Below are positions 35,679 through 44,914 of a DNA stretch of 64,000 bases, piece after piece. The notes under the pieces are model-generated. The model ran no database searches, had not been told where the DNA came from, and worked only from the letters and a program-made list of their open reading frames with translations. Position numbers and translations under genes: made by a program. The stretch's first letter is position 1. Every line of letters starts with the position of its first letter. The stretch spans positions 1,674,001-1,738,000 of the forward strand of contig OZ242265.1 in assembly GCA_965207165.1 (NCBI GenBank), in the 5' to 3' direction. This DNA is from JAAXHV01 sp965207165. GTDB taxonomy: Bacteria; Pseudomonadota; Gammaproteobacteria; Eutrophobiales; Eutrophobiaceae.

Positions 35679-36736
35679 TCCAGGTAGCTTACCCGGTATA
35701 TGGCTCCCGCCTTGTCGTCCGAGATCAGCAGGCTGCCGTCCCGGGAGACCAGTACGTCATTGGGGCGGCCGGTTACCTTCTCGTCCTTCAGCCACAGGTC
35801 CAGGAACGGTTCGTACATGGGGCCGGCTTCGGTAAAGCGCACAACGCTGACCCGGTAACCCACCTTGGAGGAACGGTTCCAGGAACCGTGCTCGGCGATG
35901 AACAGCGCGTTGCGGTAGGATGCGGGAAACTGATCACCCGTGTAAAAAGCCAGGCCCAGGGCTGCCGAATGGGCCTGGATCCTGACTTCCGGCGGCACGT
36001 AGTCCGCCGGGCTGTGCCCTTCCCCGAACCTGGGGTCAAGGATGTCGTCGGCGTGAACATAGGGATAGCCGTAATGGGCGCCGGGAACTGTTACGCGATT
36101 GATCTCTTCAGGCGGGATATCGTCTCCCAGCATGTCGCGCCCGTTATCGGAGAACCAGAGTTCGCCGGTTTCGGGATGCCAGGCCATGCCCACTGAGTTC
36201 CTGACCCCGGACGCGTAAATTGTCGTCTCGCCCGTGTCCGGGTCCATGCGCAGGATGCTGGCGAAACGCGGGTCCTCGGATTCGCAGATATTGCAGGGCG
36301 CGCCCACGGGTACATAAAGAAACCCGTCCGGGCCGACGCACAGGTACTTCCAGCCGTGATGGCGCTCGTCCGGTAGTTTGTCGGTGACGATCTCCGGTTG
36401 CGGGTTATCCCGGTAGGTCGTTTCAATGGCGCGGTAACGCAGGACCCGGTCCAGTGCTCCCACGTACAGGTCTCCGCCGATCAGCGCCAGGCCGCTGGGC
36501 ACTGTCAATCCGCTCGCGAACGTGACAACCTCGGCCTTGCCATCCGCGGCCGGTACCACGGCATACAGGTTGCCGTCACGCAAAGACCCCGCCAGCAGCA
36601 GGCCGGATCCAGTTTCGGCTATCTGCCTGGCTCCCGGCACTTCGTCGGTAACTACGGAGAGGCGGAAGTCGCCGACTACAGTGTCGGTAAATCCGGGAGG
36701 GGTAAACAACAGCAATATGAGTATAAGTTTCTTCAT
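35675..36736 (-). CDS. Sorbosone-dehydrogenase-like (PQQ-type) beta-propeller protein
   Basis: About 353 aa with signal peptide (MKKLILILLLFTPPGFT) and propeller repeats containing RNSVGMAWHPETGELWFSDNGRDMLGDDIPPEEINRV, typical of the soluble glucose/sorbosone dehydrogenase family. It is probably a periplasmic PQQ-dependent sugar or alcohol dehydrogenase. No PQQ biosynthesis genes are in the window. ATG at 36736 gives the signal peptide. Confidence 0.85.
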   Translation of the reverse strand: MKKLILILLLFTPPGFTDTVVGDFRLSVVTDEVPGARQIAETGSGLLLAGSLRDGNLYAVVPAADGKAEVVTFASGLTVPSGLALIGGDLYVGALDRVLRYRAIETTYRDNPQPEIVTDKLPDERHHGWKYLCVGPDGFLYVPVGAPCNICESEDPRFASILRMDPDTGETTIYASGVRNSVGMAWHPETGELWFSDNGRDMLGDDIPPEEINRVTVPGAHYGYPYVHADDILDPRFGEGHSPADYVPPEVRIQAHSAALGLAFYTGDQFPASYRNALFIAEHGSWNRSSKVGYRVSVVRFTEAGPMYEPFLDLWLKDEKVTGRPNDVLVSRDGSLLISDDKAGAIYRVSYLD

Positions 36737-36808
36737 GTAGCAGGAGTATATGCCCGCAATCACAGCGGGTAAAGAATTAAGCGCTACCCTTTTATCCGGA
36801 AACTGCCG

Positions 36809-37090
36809 TCAGTGTGAACCAGACGATTTATGTATTTCGTTGTTACCCGGGGCAGGATAGACAAATTTGCGGTTGACAAATACCGCCAGAACCATCATGA
36901 AAACTGTGAGTTTGAATGCCGCGCCCCAGGACAGTGAGGCGACCAGTAATCCCTGCGCCACCGCGCCGGGAAACAGTTCGGGCATGACCCAGGCCCAGAC
37001 CAGCTTCAGCAGGCCTGCCGCTATGGTGCAAAACAACGCTACGCCGATAAGCACGCTGGTTATCATAAAAATTATTTCATTTTTTGTCAT
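36809..37090 (-). CDS. Small membrane protein of unknown function
   Basis: About 93 aa with two hydrophobic segments (IIFMITSVLIGVALFCTIAAG and LLVASLSWGAAFKLTVFMMVLAVFV) and a polar tail. No family recognised. It could travel with the downstream propeller gene on the same strand (72-nt gap). ATG at 37090 is preferred to a TTG two codons upstream. Confidence 0.6.
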   Translation of the reverse strand: MTKNEIIFMITSVLIGVALFCTIAAGLLKLVWAWVMPELFPGAVAQGLLVASLSWGAAFKLTVFMMVLAVFVNRKFVYPAPGNNEIHKSSGSH

Positions 37091-37225
37091 TTTCAATACC
37101 TCTCTCTACAGTACAACTTCCTCTACGGCCATTTCCTCAAGGAACGGCGTTTCTTCAGTCAAAGCAATCCCAGCGGTTTACGTACGCAGTCCGAAAATGA
37201 GTCTCCAGGAATGTACCGGCGAAGG

Positions 37226-37252
37226 TTGACGACTGTACAGTCGTTTTATAGT
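37226..37252 (+). promoter_or_regulatory. TonB receptor promoter with central palindromic operator
   Basis: TTGACG (37226-37231) and TATAGT (37247-37252) or TAGTCT form a plausible promoter. Between the boxes sits the perfect 16-bp palindrome ACGACTGTACAGTCGT (37229-37244). The position is ideal for a repressor controlling the receptor gene that starts at 37288. Confidence 0.5.
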
Positions 37253-37287
37253 CTGGTGTTCAGACAATGGCAAGGGATAAATTACCA

Positions 37288-40113
37288 ATGAAGAAATTGT
37301 GCCTGTTAACACTTACTGCTGCTTCAATCTGCACACTTCCGGCCGGCCTGCCTGCCGCCCCGGTTCATTCGGAACAATTGGAGGAAATCAGGGTGACGGG
37401 TTCCCGTATCAGCCGGGACCCGGCTGATTACGTAGGACCCATGTCAGTCATCGCAGGTTCGGACATAGAACTCACCCCCAATTACAGCGTGCAGGACATG
37501 CTGCTCAAGCTCCCCTCGATCGGCCTGCAGGGGACGTCCAGGAATAACCCCGACACCGGGCGCGGCGCGAATTTTACCGGCATCCACCAGTTGACCCCGG
37601 AACGGACCCTGGTGCTGTTGAACGGCCGGCGCATGGTGCATACCATCCGTGACTCACTGGGACTGGGGGTCGACATGCAGTCGTTTCCCATCAACATGAT
37701 CGACAGTATCGAAGTACTGGCGGACGGCGCATCCGCCATCTACGGGTCGGATGCGGTGGCCGGCGTGATCAACGTCAAGACCATGCGCTTCGAGGGCGTG
37801 GAACTCAACGTCGGGGCGGGATCACCGGAAGACCCGGGCGGTGATTCCTGGAACGCCGGTATGATTGCCGGCCTCAGCGGTGAACGCGGCCACGTGACCC
37901 TGGCGGCCACCATCGTCGATACCGGCAAAGTTGATTTTCAGCAACGCGACTGGTCAAGAATTCCTGTCCTGGGACAGTTGGACGACGGCGGGACTATTCT
38001 GACCCTGATGGGCAGCGGCATACCGCCTGAGGGCAGGCAACCGGATGCCGGCATTATATTCAAACCCGATCCGGCTACCGGCGCCAGTTTTCAACCCTAC
38101 GACACCTTCGGTTTCAGCGGCCTGAACGGTTCGGCAGGAGACGGCAGCCTGCATTCCATACTGGATACGGGGCACCGGTTCAATTACAGCGACATCGAGG
38201 AAGGGCTTTCGCTGCTGAATGAAGGCCAGGTAATCAACGCCAGCATTACCGGCGAACTGGAACTTGGTCACGCCGTTGCGTATTACGAACTGCTCGGCAC
38301 ACACCGGGAGGGCACCCTGGAATACACACCCCTGCCCATTGCCGATGCCCTGGGAGGGTTCACGAACCTGCTGCAGGTGCCGTTTACCAACCCCCATATA
38401 CCGGGCGATGCCATACCGCTCATCCGCGCGGCCGTAGGACCCGATGCGCCACAGTTCCAGATGTGGTGGCGCGCGCTGGACCTGGGTAACCGCCTGTTCA
38501 GGTACAACAGCGATACCATGAAAGCCACCGCAGGTTTGCAAGGCAGCCTGCCGTTATTCGATGGCGGCTGGGAATACGATGCCTGGGTCACTTACGGACG
38601 TTCAACCCTGGATGAAATTACCCATAACCAGGTCAACGTTGCTAATCTTCAGACTGCCCTGCAACCCGTTGCCTGCCGGCGCGACCCTGACTGCCCCAGG
38701 GATGCCCGGGGCAACCCGACCCTGGACATCTTCGGCCGGGGCGCCAAGAGCCAGGCGGAGAAAGACTACATCCTGTTCGACGATGAAGACGCAACAAGGT
38801 ACGAGATGTGGCACCTCGCCGGCGCCTTGACGGGGGAATTATGGTCACTGCCCGGCGGCCCCATCGGTGTGGCGGCGGGACTGGAATGGCGCCGCGAGTC
38901 GGGTAGCGCCGTACCTTCCGCGACGGTCCAGGCGGGCCACAGCGGCGGGAATTTTTCCGAGCCGACCGAAGGTGATTTCTCGGTATGGGAGTTCTTCGCG
39001 GAATTCCACCTGCCCCTGCTTGAGGGGCGGACATTCGCACGGGAACTGGCCCTGGACGCCGCGGCGCGTTACTCGGACTACAACACCGTCGGCTCGGAGG
39101 CAACTTTCAAGCTGGGTCTGCATTGGGCCCCGCAGGATGACATCCACCTGCGCGGAGTCTACGCCACCGGTTTTCGCGCCCCGAACATCCTGGAGTCCTT
39201 CGGCGGCACCTCGGACACCTTCCCCACGGTTGCCGATCCCTGTAACACGGCGGCCGACCTGTACCGGGACAATGCCACGGTACGGGAAAACTGCGCCGGC
39301 CAGGGCATTCCAGCCAACTACGTGCAGAACGCATCGCAGTTGAAGATTTCTGCAGGCGGCAACCCCGAACTGAAACCCGAAACGTCCGACAGTTTCTCCG
39401 TGGGGATGGTCTGGACGCCGGATGCAATCGGTAATCTCACCGTCAGCGTCGATTACTACAACGTACAGGTGGACGATGCCATCAATACACCCGACCCGGT
39501 TGACGTCATCCAGACCTGTTATACCACGCCGAACCTTGCGGCCCCGGAATGCGCCCGTATCGGGCGCGGCCCGTCGGGCACCATAACCCGGTTCGACCTG
39601 CTGAATGAAAACCTGGCGCGGCTGGAGACATCGGGCATCGATCTCAGCGTTCGCCACACCCTGAGCACGGACTTCGGGGATATAGGCATCACCGGCAATG
39701 TCAACTGGCTCGATGAGTACGTTGAAACCACGGATGCGGGTGCAGTGAGCGACCGCACTGATATGGTGGCGGGCAACGTCTCGGACTGGGCCGGCTATCC
39801 GGAATGGCGTTCCAACCTGTCAATGACGTTCAGCCGGAACAACTGGACCATCGGTGGTTCCTGGCGTTACCTGGACGCCATGGATATCTTCGATACGATA
39901 GATTTCGACAATGTCCATGAGTCGGTAGACGCGGTAAATTATTTCGACCTGTTCGGCAACTACCAGGGTGATGTCATTAACGTGACGATCGGGGCGGAGA
40001 ACCTAACCGACGAAGCGCCTCCCTACGTACCCGACGTTGCCCTGAACACCTCGTCAATCTATGATTACCTGGGGCGGTTTTACTTCGTCAGGCTGAAGCT
40101 CGGAATTTATTGA
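37288..40113 (+). CDS. TonB-dependent outer-membrane receptor (first)
   Basis: 941 aa. The signal peptide (KKLCLLTLTAASICTLPAG) is followed by a TonB-box-like LEEIRVTGSRIS, a plug domain with RTLVLLNGRRM and SIEVLADGASAIYGSDAVAGVINV, and a large barrel (GFRAPNILESFGG, NPELKPETSDSFSVGM) ending in a C-terminal aromatic strand FYFVRLKLGIY. It resembles receptors for large organic ligands rather than siderophores. It has its own promoter and is followed by a 174-nt gap in which nothing clear was seen. Confidence 0.93.
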   Translation: MKKLCLLTLTAASICTLPAGLPAAPVHSEQLEEIRVTGSRISRDPADYVGPMSVIAGSDIELTPNYSVQDMLLKLPSIGLQGTSRNNPDTGRGANFTGIHQLTPERTLVLLNGRRMVHTIRDSLGLGVDMQSFPINMIDSIEVLADGASAIYGSDAVAGVINVKTMRFEGVELNVGAGSPEDPGGDSWNAGMIAGLSGERGHVTLAATIVDTGKVDFQQRDWSRIPVLGQLDDGGTILTLMGSGIPPEGRQPDAGIIFKPDPATGASFQPYDTFGFSGLNGSAGDGSLHSILDTGHRFNYSDIEEGLSLLNEGQVINASITGELELGHAVAYYELLGTHREGTLEYTPLPIADALGGFTNLLQVPFTNPHIPGDAIPLIRAAVGPDAPQFQMWWRALDLGNRLFRYNSDTMKATAGLQGSLPLFDGGWEYDAWVTYGRSTLDEITHNQVNVANLQTALQPVACRRDPDCPRDARGNPTLDIFGRGAKSQAEKDYILFDDEDATRYEMWHLAGALTGELWSLPGGPIGVAAGLEWRRESGSAVPSATVQAGHSGGNFSEPTEGDFSVWEFFAEFHLPLLEGRTFARELALDAAARYSDYNTVGSEATFKLGLHWAPQDDIHLRGVYATGFRAPNILESFGGTSDTFPTVADPCNTAADLYRDNATVRENCAGQGIPANYVQNASQLKISAGGNPELKPETSDSFSVGMVWTPDAIGNLTVSVDYYNVQVDDAINTPDPVDVIQTCYTTPNLAAPECARIGRGPSGTITRFDLLNENLARLETSGIDLSVRHTLSTDFGDIGITGNVNWLDEYVETTDAGAVSDRTDMVAGNVSDWAGYPEWRSNLSMTFSRNNWTIGGSWRYLDAMDIFDTIDFDNVHESVDAVNYFDLFGNYQGDVINVTIGAENLTDEAPPYVPDVALNTSSIYDYLGRFYFVRLKLGIY

Positions 40114-40287
40114 TATCCTGTTTTCCCGCTTCCAGCTGGTCCCACTACATTAATTCTCATTGTCCCGTTTCGTTTTACCTATGTAACGCTAATTCCTAAA
40201 CCCAGTAAGAACAAGAAGTTTAGGGAGGAGAATGTAGTCAGTATGTAGTGAACAAACCCAGTGTTTATAAGGGTTTCAGGAGTAAAA

Positions 40288-41862
40288 CTATTCCCACTCT
40301 ATAGTGGCCGGCGGCTTGCTGGAGATGTCGTAGACCACCCTTGAGACGCCTTCCACCTCGTTCATGATACGCTCGGACACCTCCTGCAGGAATTCGCCCG
40401 GCAGGCGCGCCCAGCGGGCGGTCATGAAATCGACGGTCTCCACCGCGCGCAGCGCCACCACGTAGTCGTAGCGCCGGGCATCGCCCTTGACTCCGACGGA
40501 TTTGACCGGCAGGAACACGGTGAACGCCTGACTGGTCTTGTGGTACAGGTCGTGCTGGATGAGCGCGCGTATGAAAATATCATCAGCGCGGCGCAGGATG
40601 TCCGCATATTCCTTTTTTACTTCCCCGAGGATCCTTACCCCCAGGCCCGGACCCGGAAACGGATGGCGCCCGATGAGTTCCTCCGCCAATCCGAGTTGTT
40701 TACCGAGTTTGCGCACCTCGTCCTTGAACAGTTCCCGCAGGGGTTCGATCAGTTTCAGTTGCATGCGTTCGGGCAGACCGCCCACGTTGTGGTGTGACTT
40801 GATGACGTGGGCTTTGCCGGTGCCCGCGCCCGCGGACTCGATCACGTCCGGGTAGATAGTGCCCTGGGCCAGCCATTTTTCATTTTTGAGTTTTTTGCCT
40901 TCCTCTTCAAAGATGGCGATGAATTCCCGGCCGATGATCTTGCGCTTTTCTTCCGGATCGGCCACACCCTTGAGTTTATCCAGGTAGCGTTGTTCGGCGT
41001 TGACGCGGATGACGCGGATACCCATGTGCCTGGCAAAGGTCTCCATGACCTGGTCGCCTTCATTGAGGCGCAGCAGGCCGGTGTCGACAAAGATGCAGGT
41101 GAGTTGATCTCCGATTGCCTGGTGCAACAGCGCCGCGGTCACCGCGGAGTCGACGCCGCCGGACAGGCCCAGCAACACCTCGTCGTCTCCCACCCTGGCT
41201 CGCACGTCCGCGATGGCCTCGGTGATGATGTTATCGGGGGTCCACAGGGTGTCGCAACCGGCGATATCGCAGACGAAACGCTGCAGGATGGCCTTGCCCT
41301 GGTGGGTATGGGTCACTTCCGGATGGAACTGCAGGCCGTAGAAGCCGCGTTCCTCGTCCGCCATGCCGGCAATCGGCGAGTTGTCCGATGAGGCGATACG
41401 TTTGAATCCTTCAGGCAGTACATCCACCTTGTCGCCGTGGCTCATCCAAACGTCCAGCAGGCCGTGACCTTCGGCATTGGCGTCGTCCTGGATATCGCGC
41501 AACAGGCGCGAGTGCCCGCGCGCCCTGACCCTGGCATATCCGAACTCGCGCAGGCTGGAGGCAGCGACCTGTCCTCCCAACTGCTGCGCCATAGTCTGCA
41601 TGCCGTAACAGATACCGAGCACCGGCACACCCAGCCGGAATACGATGTCGGGTGCACGCCAACTGTTATCACCGGTCACCGATTCGGGGCCACCGGACAA
41701 TATGACGGCTTTCGGGTTGAAGCGCCTGATCGCAGGCTCATCCAGGTCAAAAGGGTAGATTTCGTTGTAGACGCCTGTCTCCCGCACGCGCCTGGCAATA
41801 AGCTGGGTGTACTGCGAACCGAAGTCCAGGATCAGGACTTTGTCACTGTGAATATCCGGCAA
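40288..41862 (-). CDS. guaA: GMP synthase (glutamine-hydrolysing)
   Basis: 524 aa. The N-terminal class I glutamine amidotransferase domain has the nucleophile C85 in GICYGMQTM and FHPEVTHT. The ATP-pyrophosphatase domain has LSGGVDSAV near residue 226 and a C-terminal dimerisation domain ends in PPATIEWE. It makes GMP from XMP and is 4 nt downstream of guaB in the usual guaBA operon. Full length and highly conserved. Confidence 0.98.
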   Translation of the reverse strand: MPDIHSDKVLILDFGSQYTQLIARRVRETGVYNEIYPFDLDEPAIRRFNPKAVILSGGPESVTGDNSWRAPDIVFRLGVPVLGICYGMQTMAQQLGGQVAASSLREFGYARVRARGHSRLLRDIQDDANAEGHGLLDVWMSHGDKVDVLPEGFKRIASSDNSPIAGMADEERGFYGLQFHPEVTHTHQGKAILQRFVCDIAGCDTLWTPDNIITEAIADVRARVGDDEVLLGLSGGVDSAVTAALLHQAIGDQLTCIFVDTGLLRLNEGDQVMETFARHMGIRVIRVNAEQRYLDKLKGVADPEEKRKIIGREFIAIFEEEGKKLKNEKWLAQGTIYPDVIESAGAGTGKAHVIKSHHNVGGLPERMQLKLIEPLRELFKDEVRKLGKQLGLAEELIGRHPFPGPGLGVRILGEVKKEYADILRRADDIFIRALIQHDLYHKTSQAFTVFLPVKSVGVKGDARRYDYVVALRAVETVDFMTARWARLPGEFLQEVSERIMNEVEGVSRVVYDISSKPPATIEWE

Positions 41863-41866
41863 CTCT

Positions 41867-43327
41867 TTAAACCCGGTAGTTGGGCGGTTCCTTGGTGATG
41901 GTTACATCGTGGGCGTGGCTTTCTTTCATGCCTGCTCCGGTCAGTTTCACGAAGTTCGGCTTGTCACGCATTTCCTGAAGATCGCGGCAACCCGTGTAAC
42001 CCATGGCGGCGCGCAGACCGCCGACCAGTTGATGCACGATTGCATCCAGCGGCCCCTTGTACGGCACGCGCCCCTCTATGCCTTCGGGCACCAGCTTTTC
42101 TATCTCGTCGTTCTCCTGGAAATAGCGGTCAGACGAACCGTGTTGCTGCGACATGGCGCCCACGGAACCCATCCCGCGGTAGGACTTGTAAGAGCGGCCC
42201 TGGAATAACTCAACCTCGCCGGGCGCTTCCTCTGCGCCGGCGAACAGGCTGCCGATCATGACCGACCAGGCGCCCGAGGCCAGGGTCTTGGCGATGTCGC
42301 CGGAATAGCGGATACCGCCGTCGGAGATAAAGGGCACACCTGTTCCCTTCAGGCCTTCGGCAACGTTGGCCACGGCTGAAATCTGGGGCATGCCAACCCC
42401 GGTCACGATACGTGTCGTACAGATCGATCCCGGGCCTACGCCCACTTTCACTGCATCCACACCTGCTTTCACCAGGGCTTGCGCCCCTTCTGCCGTCACC
42501 ACGTTGCCGCCGATCACTTCACAGTCAGGGTAGTCCGCCTTGATTTCGCTGACGGTCTGCAGCACGCCTTCGGAGTGCCCGTGGGCGGTGTCCACCACCA
42601 GCGCGTCCACACCGGCGCCTACCAGGGCGGCAATCCTTTCCGTTGTACCCGGACCGACGCCTACTGCGGCGCCGACGCGCAGGCGTTCATCTTCGTCTTT
42701 ACAGGAGTTGGGAAATTCCTGCGCCTTGTGGATGTCCTTGACCGTGACCATGCCTTTCAACTCGAAATCCCCGTTTACGACAAGGACTTTTTCAATCCGG
42801 TGCTTGTGCAGCAGGGAGATGATCTCCTCGGTGCTGCCCCCTTCCTGAACCGTCACCAGGCGTTCCCTAGGAGTCATGATATTGGCTACCGGGTCGTCGA
42901 AACGGGTTTCAAAGCGCAGGTCCCTGCTGGTGACGATGCCGACCAGGTCCGAACCGTCCACGACCGGCACACCTGATATATTGTTGGCACGCGTGATCTG
43001 CATCACCTCGCCGATGCTGGTAGCGGGGCTGACGGTCACCGGGTCCCGTATCACGCCGGCTTCGTATTTTTTCACCTGCAACACTTCCCTGGCCTGCTGT
43101 TCGGGGCTCATGTTCTTATGGATGATGCCCATGCCGCCCTGTGCGGCCAGGGCGATTGCCAGGCGGGAATCGGTGACGGTATCCATGGCCGCGGAAATCA
43201 GGGGGATATTGAGCTTGATGCGCGGCGTCAGGCGTGTCTCGAGGCTGACTTGCTGGGGCAGGACCCTGGAATGGGCCGGGACCAGCAGGACATCGTCAAA
43301 GGTAAGGGCCTCTTCGATTATTCGCAT
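41867..43327 (-). CDS. guaB: IMP dehydrogenase
   Basis: 486 aa, full length, with the catalytic barrel, two CBS domains (about residues 90-205, including VTVQEGG and VLVVNGD) and the active-site loop GPGSICTTRIV. It oxidises IMP to XMP, the first step to GMP, with guaA following. On the minus strand TATAAT (43338-43333) sits only 5 nt before the ATG, so a very short or leaderless transcript is possible. Most of the upstream gap is a repeat element. Confidence 0.98.
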   Translation of the reverse strand: MRIIEEALTFDDVLLVPAHSRVLPQQVSLETRLTPRIKLNIPLISAAMDTVTDSRLAIALAAQGGMGIIHKNMSPEQQAREVLQVKKYEAGVIRDPVTVSPATSIGEVMQITRANNISGVPVVDGSDLVGIVTSRDLRFETRFDDPVANIMTPRERLVTVQEGGSTEEIISLLHKHRIEKVLVVNGDFELKGMVTVKDIHKAQEFPNSCKDEDERLRVGAAVGVGPGTTERIAALVGAGVDALVVDTAHGHSEGVLQTVSEIKADYPDCEVIGGNVVTAEGAQALVKAGVDAVKVGVGPGSICTTRIVTGVGMPQISAVANVAEGLKGTGVPFISDGGIRYSGDIAKTLASGAWSVMIGSLFAGAEEAPGEVELFQGRSYKSYRGMGSVGAMSQQHGSSDRYFQENDEIEKLVPEGIEGRVPYKGPLDAIVHQLVGGLRAAMGYTGCRDLQEMRDKPNFVKLTGAGMKESHAHDVTITKEPPNYRV

Positions 43328-43339
43328 GACCTATTATAC

Positions 43340-43499
43340 AATTAAGAATTAGGAATTAGGAATTAAGAATTGGAGGTTATTTCCCAGTGAGCCTTGATCA
43401 TGATTGCGAATCCGCTGAATCATTAAAAAATGCCGCCACAGCCGGCACATTAATTCATAATTCCTAATTCCTAATTCGTAATTCGTAATTATTAATTCT
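43340..43499 (-). mobile_element. MITE-like element with inverted heptamer arrays (copy A)
   Basis: Two arrays of 7-bp units (gaattag/gaattaa on the left, the inverse taattcc/taattcg on the right) flank a roughly 80-bp core. Read on the minus strand, the core aligns with the element at 54837-54988: aatgtgccg, gtggcggc, ttttttaatg and a gatcaa-gc-cac-g block are shared. A GC stem followed by a T-run lies in the core. It fills almost the entire gap between divergent guaB and xseA. No transposase; mobility is inferred from homology of the two copies. Confidence 0.7.
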
Positions 43500-43500
43500 C

Positions 43501-44847
43501 ATGACCGAAGAACAACGCGATATCTACACGATCACACGGCTTAACCGTGAGGTCAGGGCCGTACTGGAGGACAGTTTTCCTCCGTCCCTGTGGGTGCGCG
43601 GCGAAATTTCCAACCTGGCGCAGCCCGGCTCGGGCCACATCTATTTCTCCCTGAAGGACAAACATTCACAGGTACGTTGTGCGATGTTCAGGGGCGCCAA
43701 CCGGCACCTGAGATTTGCCCCGGAGAACGGCCAGGAAGTACTGGTCCGGGCAGGGGTCAGCCTGTACGAAGGCCGGGGTGAATTCCAGTTGATCGTGGAG
43801 GCCATGGAACCGGCCGGCGCCGGCGCCCTGCAACAGGCATTCGAGAAACTCAAACAACGCCTGCAGGAAGAAGGGTTGTTCGCCGAAGATCACAAACAGC
43901 CGGTCCCTGCCTTCCCGGGCACAATCGGGGTGGTCACATCACCGACAGGCGCGGCAGTGAGAGACATAATCCAGGTCCTGGGGAGACGTTATGCAGTTGC
44001 CGATGTCATCGTCTACCCGGTGCCCGTACAGGGAGACGGCGCGGCGCAACAGATTGCAGAAACAATTGATGAGGCAAACGCGAGGCAGGAATGCGACGTA
44101 TTGATCCTGGCAAGGGGCGGCGGTTCCCTGGAGGACCTGTGGTCATTCAACGAGGAGATCGTCGCCAGGGCTATCTATCGCTCGGTTATTCCGCTGGTCA
44201 GCGGCATCGGCCACGAGATAGATTTTACCATCGCCGATTTCGTCGCCGACCAGCGTGCTCCCACACCCTCCGCGGCCGCAGAACTTGTCAGCCCCGATGC
44301 CTCTGCGCTGCAGTCAGGACTGAATACCCTGCATGCGCAACTCCACCTGCGCGTCGCAGACCTGCTGGCTGCCCACCTGCGTAACGTAACACAACTCGGA
44401 AAACGCCTGCCGCGCCCCACCTACCTGCTGCAGAATATGACGCAACGCACGGATGACCTGGCCATCCGCCTGAGACTCGCTTCGGATAACGGCATCACAT
44501 TACGCCGGGCGCGCCTGAACCGGTTCGCCGATATCCTCAGGAGCAGGAACCCCCTGCAACAATTGGCGGGATATCGCACAAGATGCGCCGGCCTGGAAAA
44601 ACAACTGCAAAACCAACTCGTCCGCAGCCTGCAGACATGGAAAAAACAACTGGATTTTCTTTACCATTCCCTCGAGATGGTCAGTCCCCAGGCAACCCTG
44701 GACAGGGGCTACGCCATCGTCACGGATGAAGATGAAAAAATCGTGCGCAGGGCGGATCAACTACGGGAAAACGCCGAGATCAGCACCAGATTCTCAAAGG
44801 GAAGCATTCGCTCAACCGTCAACAGGATCGACACGAATGATGAATAA
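43501..44847 (+). CDS. xseA: Exodeoxyribonuclease VII large subunit
   Basis: 448 aa with the OB-fold N-terminus (YTITRLNREVRAVLEDSF, VRGEISNLAQPGSGHIYFSLKD), the catalytic core segment GVVTSPTGAAVRDIIQVL, LARGGGSLEDLW and VSGIGHEIDFTIADFVAD, then a long coiled-coil C-terminus. It degrades single-stranded DNA with XseB, which is not in the window. The 50 nt before the ATG are heptamer repeat with no ribosome-binding site. The order divergent from guaB is the gammaproteobacterial norm. Confidence 0.96.
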   Translation: MTEEQRDIYTITRLNREVRAVLEDSFPPSLWVRGEISNLAQPGSGHIYFSLKDKHSQVRCAMFRGANRHLRFAPENGQEVLVRAGVSLYEGRGEFQLIVEAMEPAGAGALQQAFEKLKQRLQEEGLFAEDHKQPVPAFPGTIGVVTSPTGAAVRDIIQVLGRRYAVADVIVYPVPVQGDGAAQQIAETIDEANARQECDVLILARGGGSLEDLWSFNEEIVARAIYRSVIPLVSGIGHEIDFTIADFVADQRAPTPSAAAELVSPDASALQSGLNTLHAQLHLRVADLLAAHLRNVTQLGKRLPRPTYLLQNMTQRTDDLAIRLRLASDNGITLRRARLNRFADILRSRNPLQQLAGYRTRCAGLEKQLQNQLVRSLQTWKKQLDFLYHSLEMVSPQATLDRGYAIVTDEDEKIVRRADQLRENAEISTRFSKGSIRSTVNRIDTNDE

Positions 44848-44914
44848 GAGGCATTTCCTGGATGAAAATATCAATATACATCTGAAAAACTAAAATCCTG
44901 CTTATTCCGGAATG

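Noticed and set aside
40114..40287. Terminator for guaA
   Set aside because: A 6-bp AAACCC/GGGTTT pairing is present but the loop is long and no U-run follows, so it was not listed.
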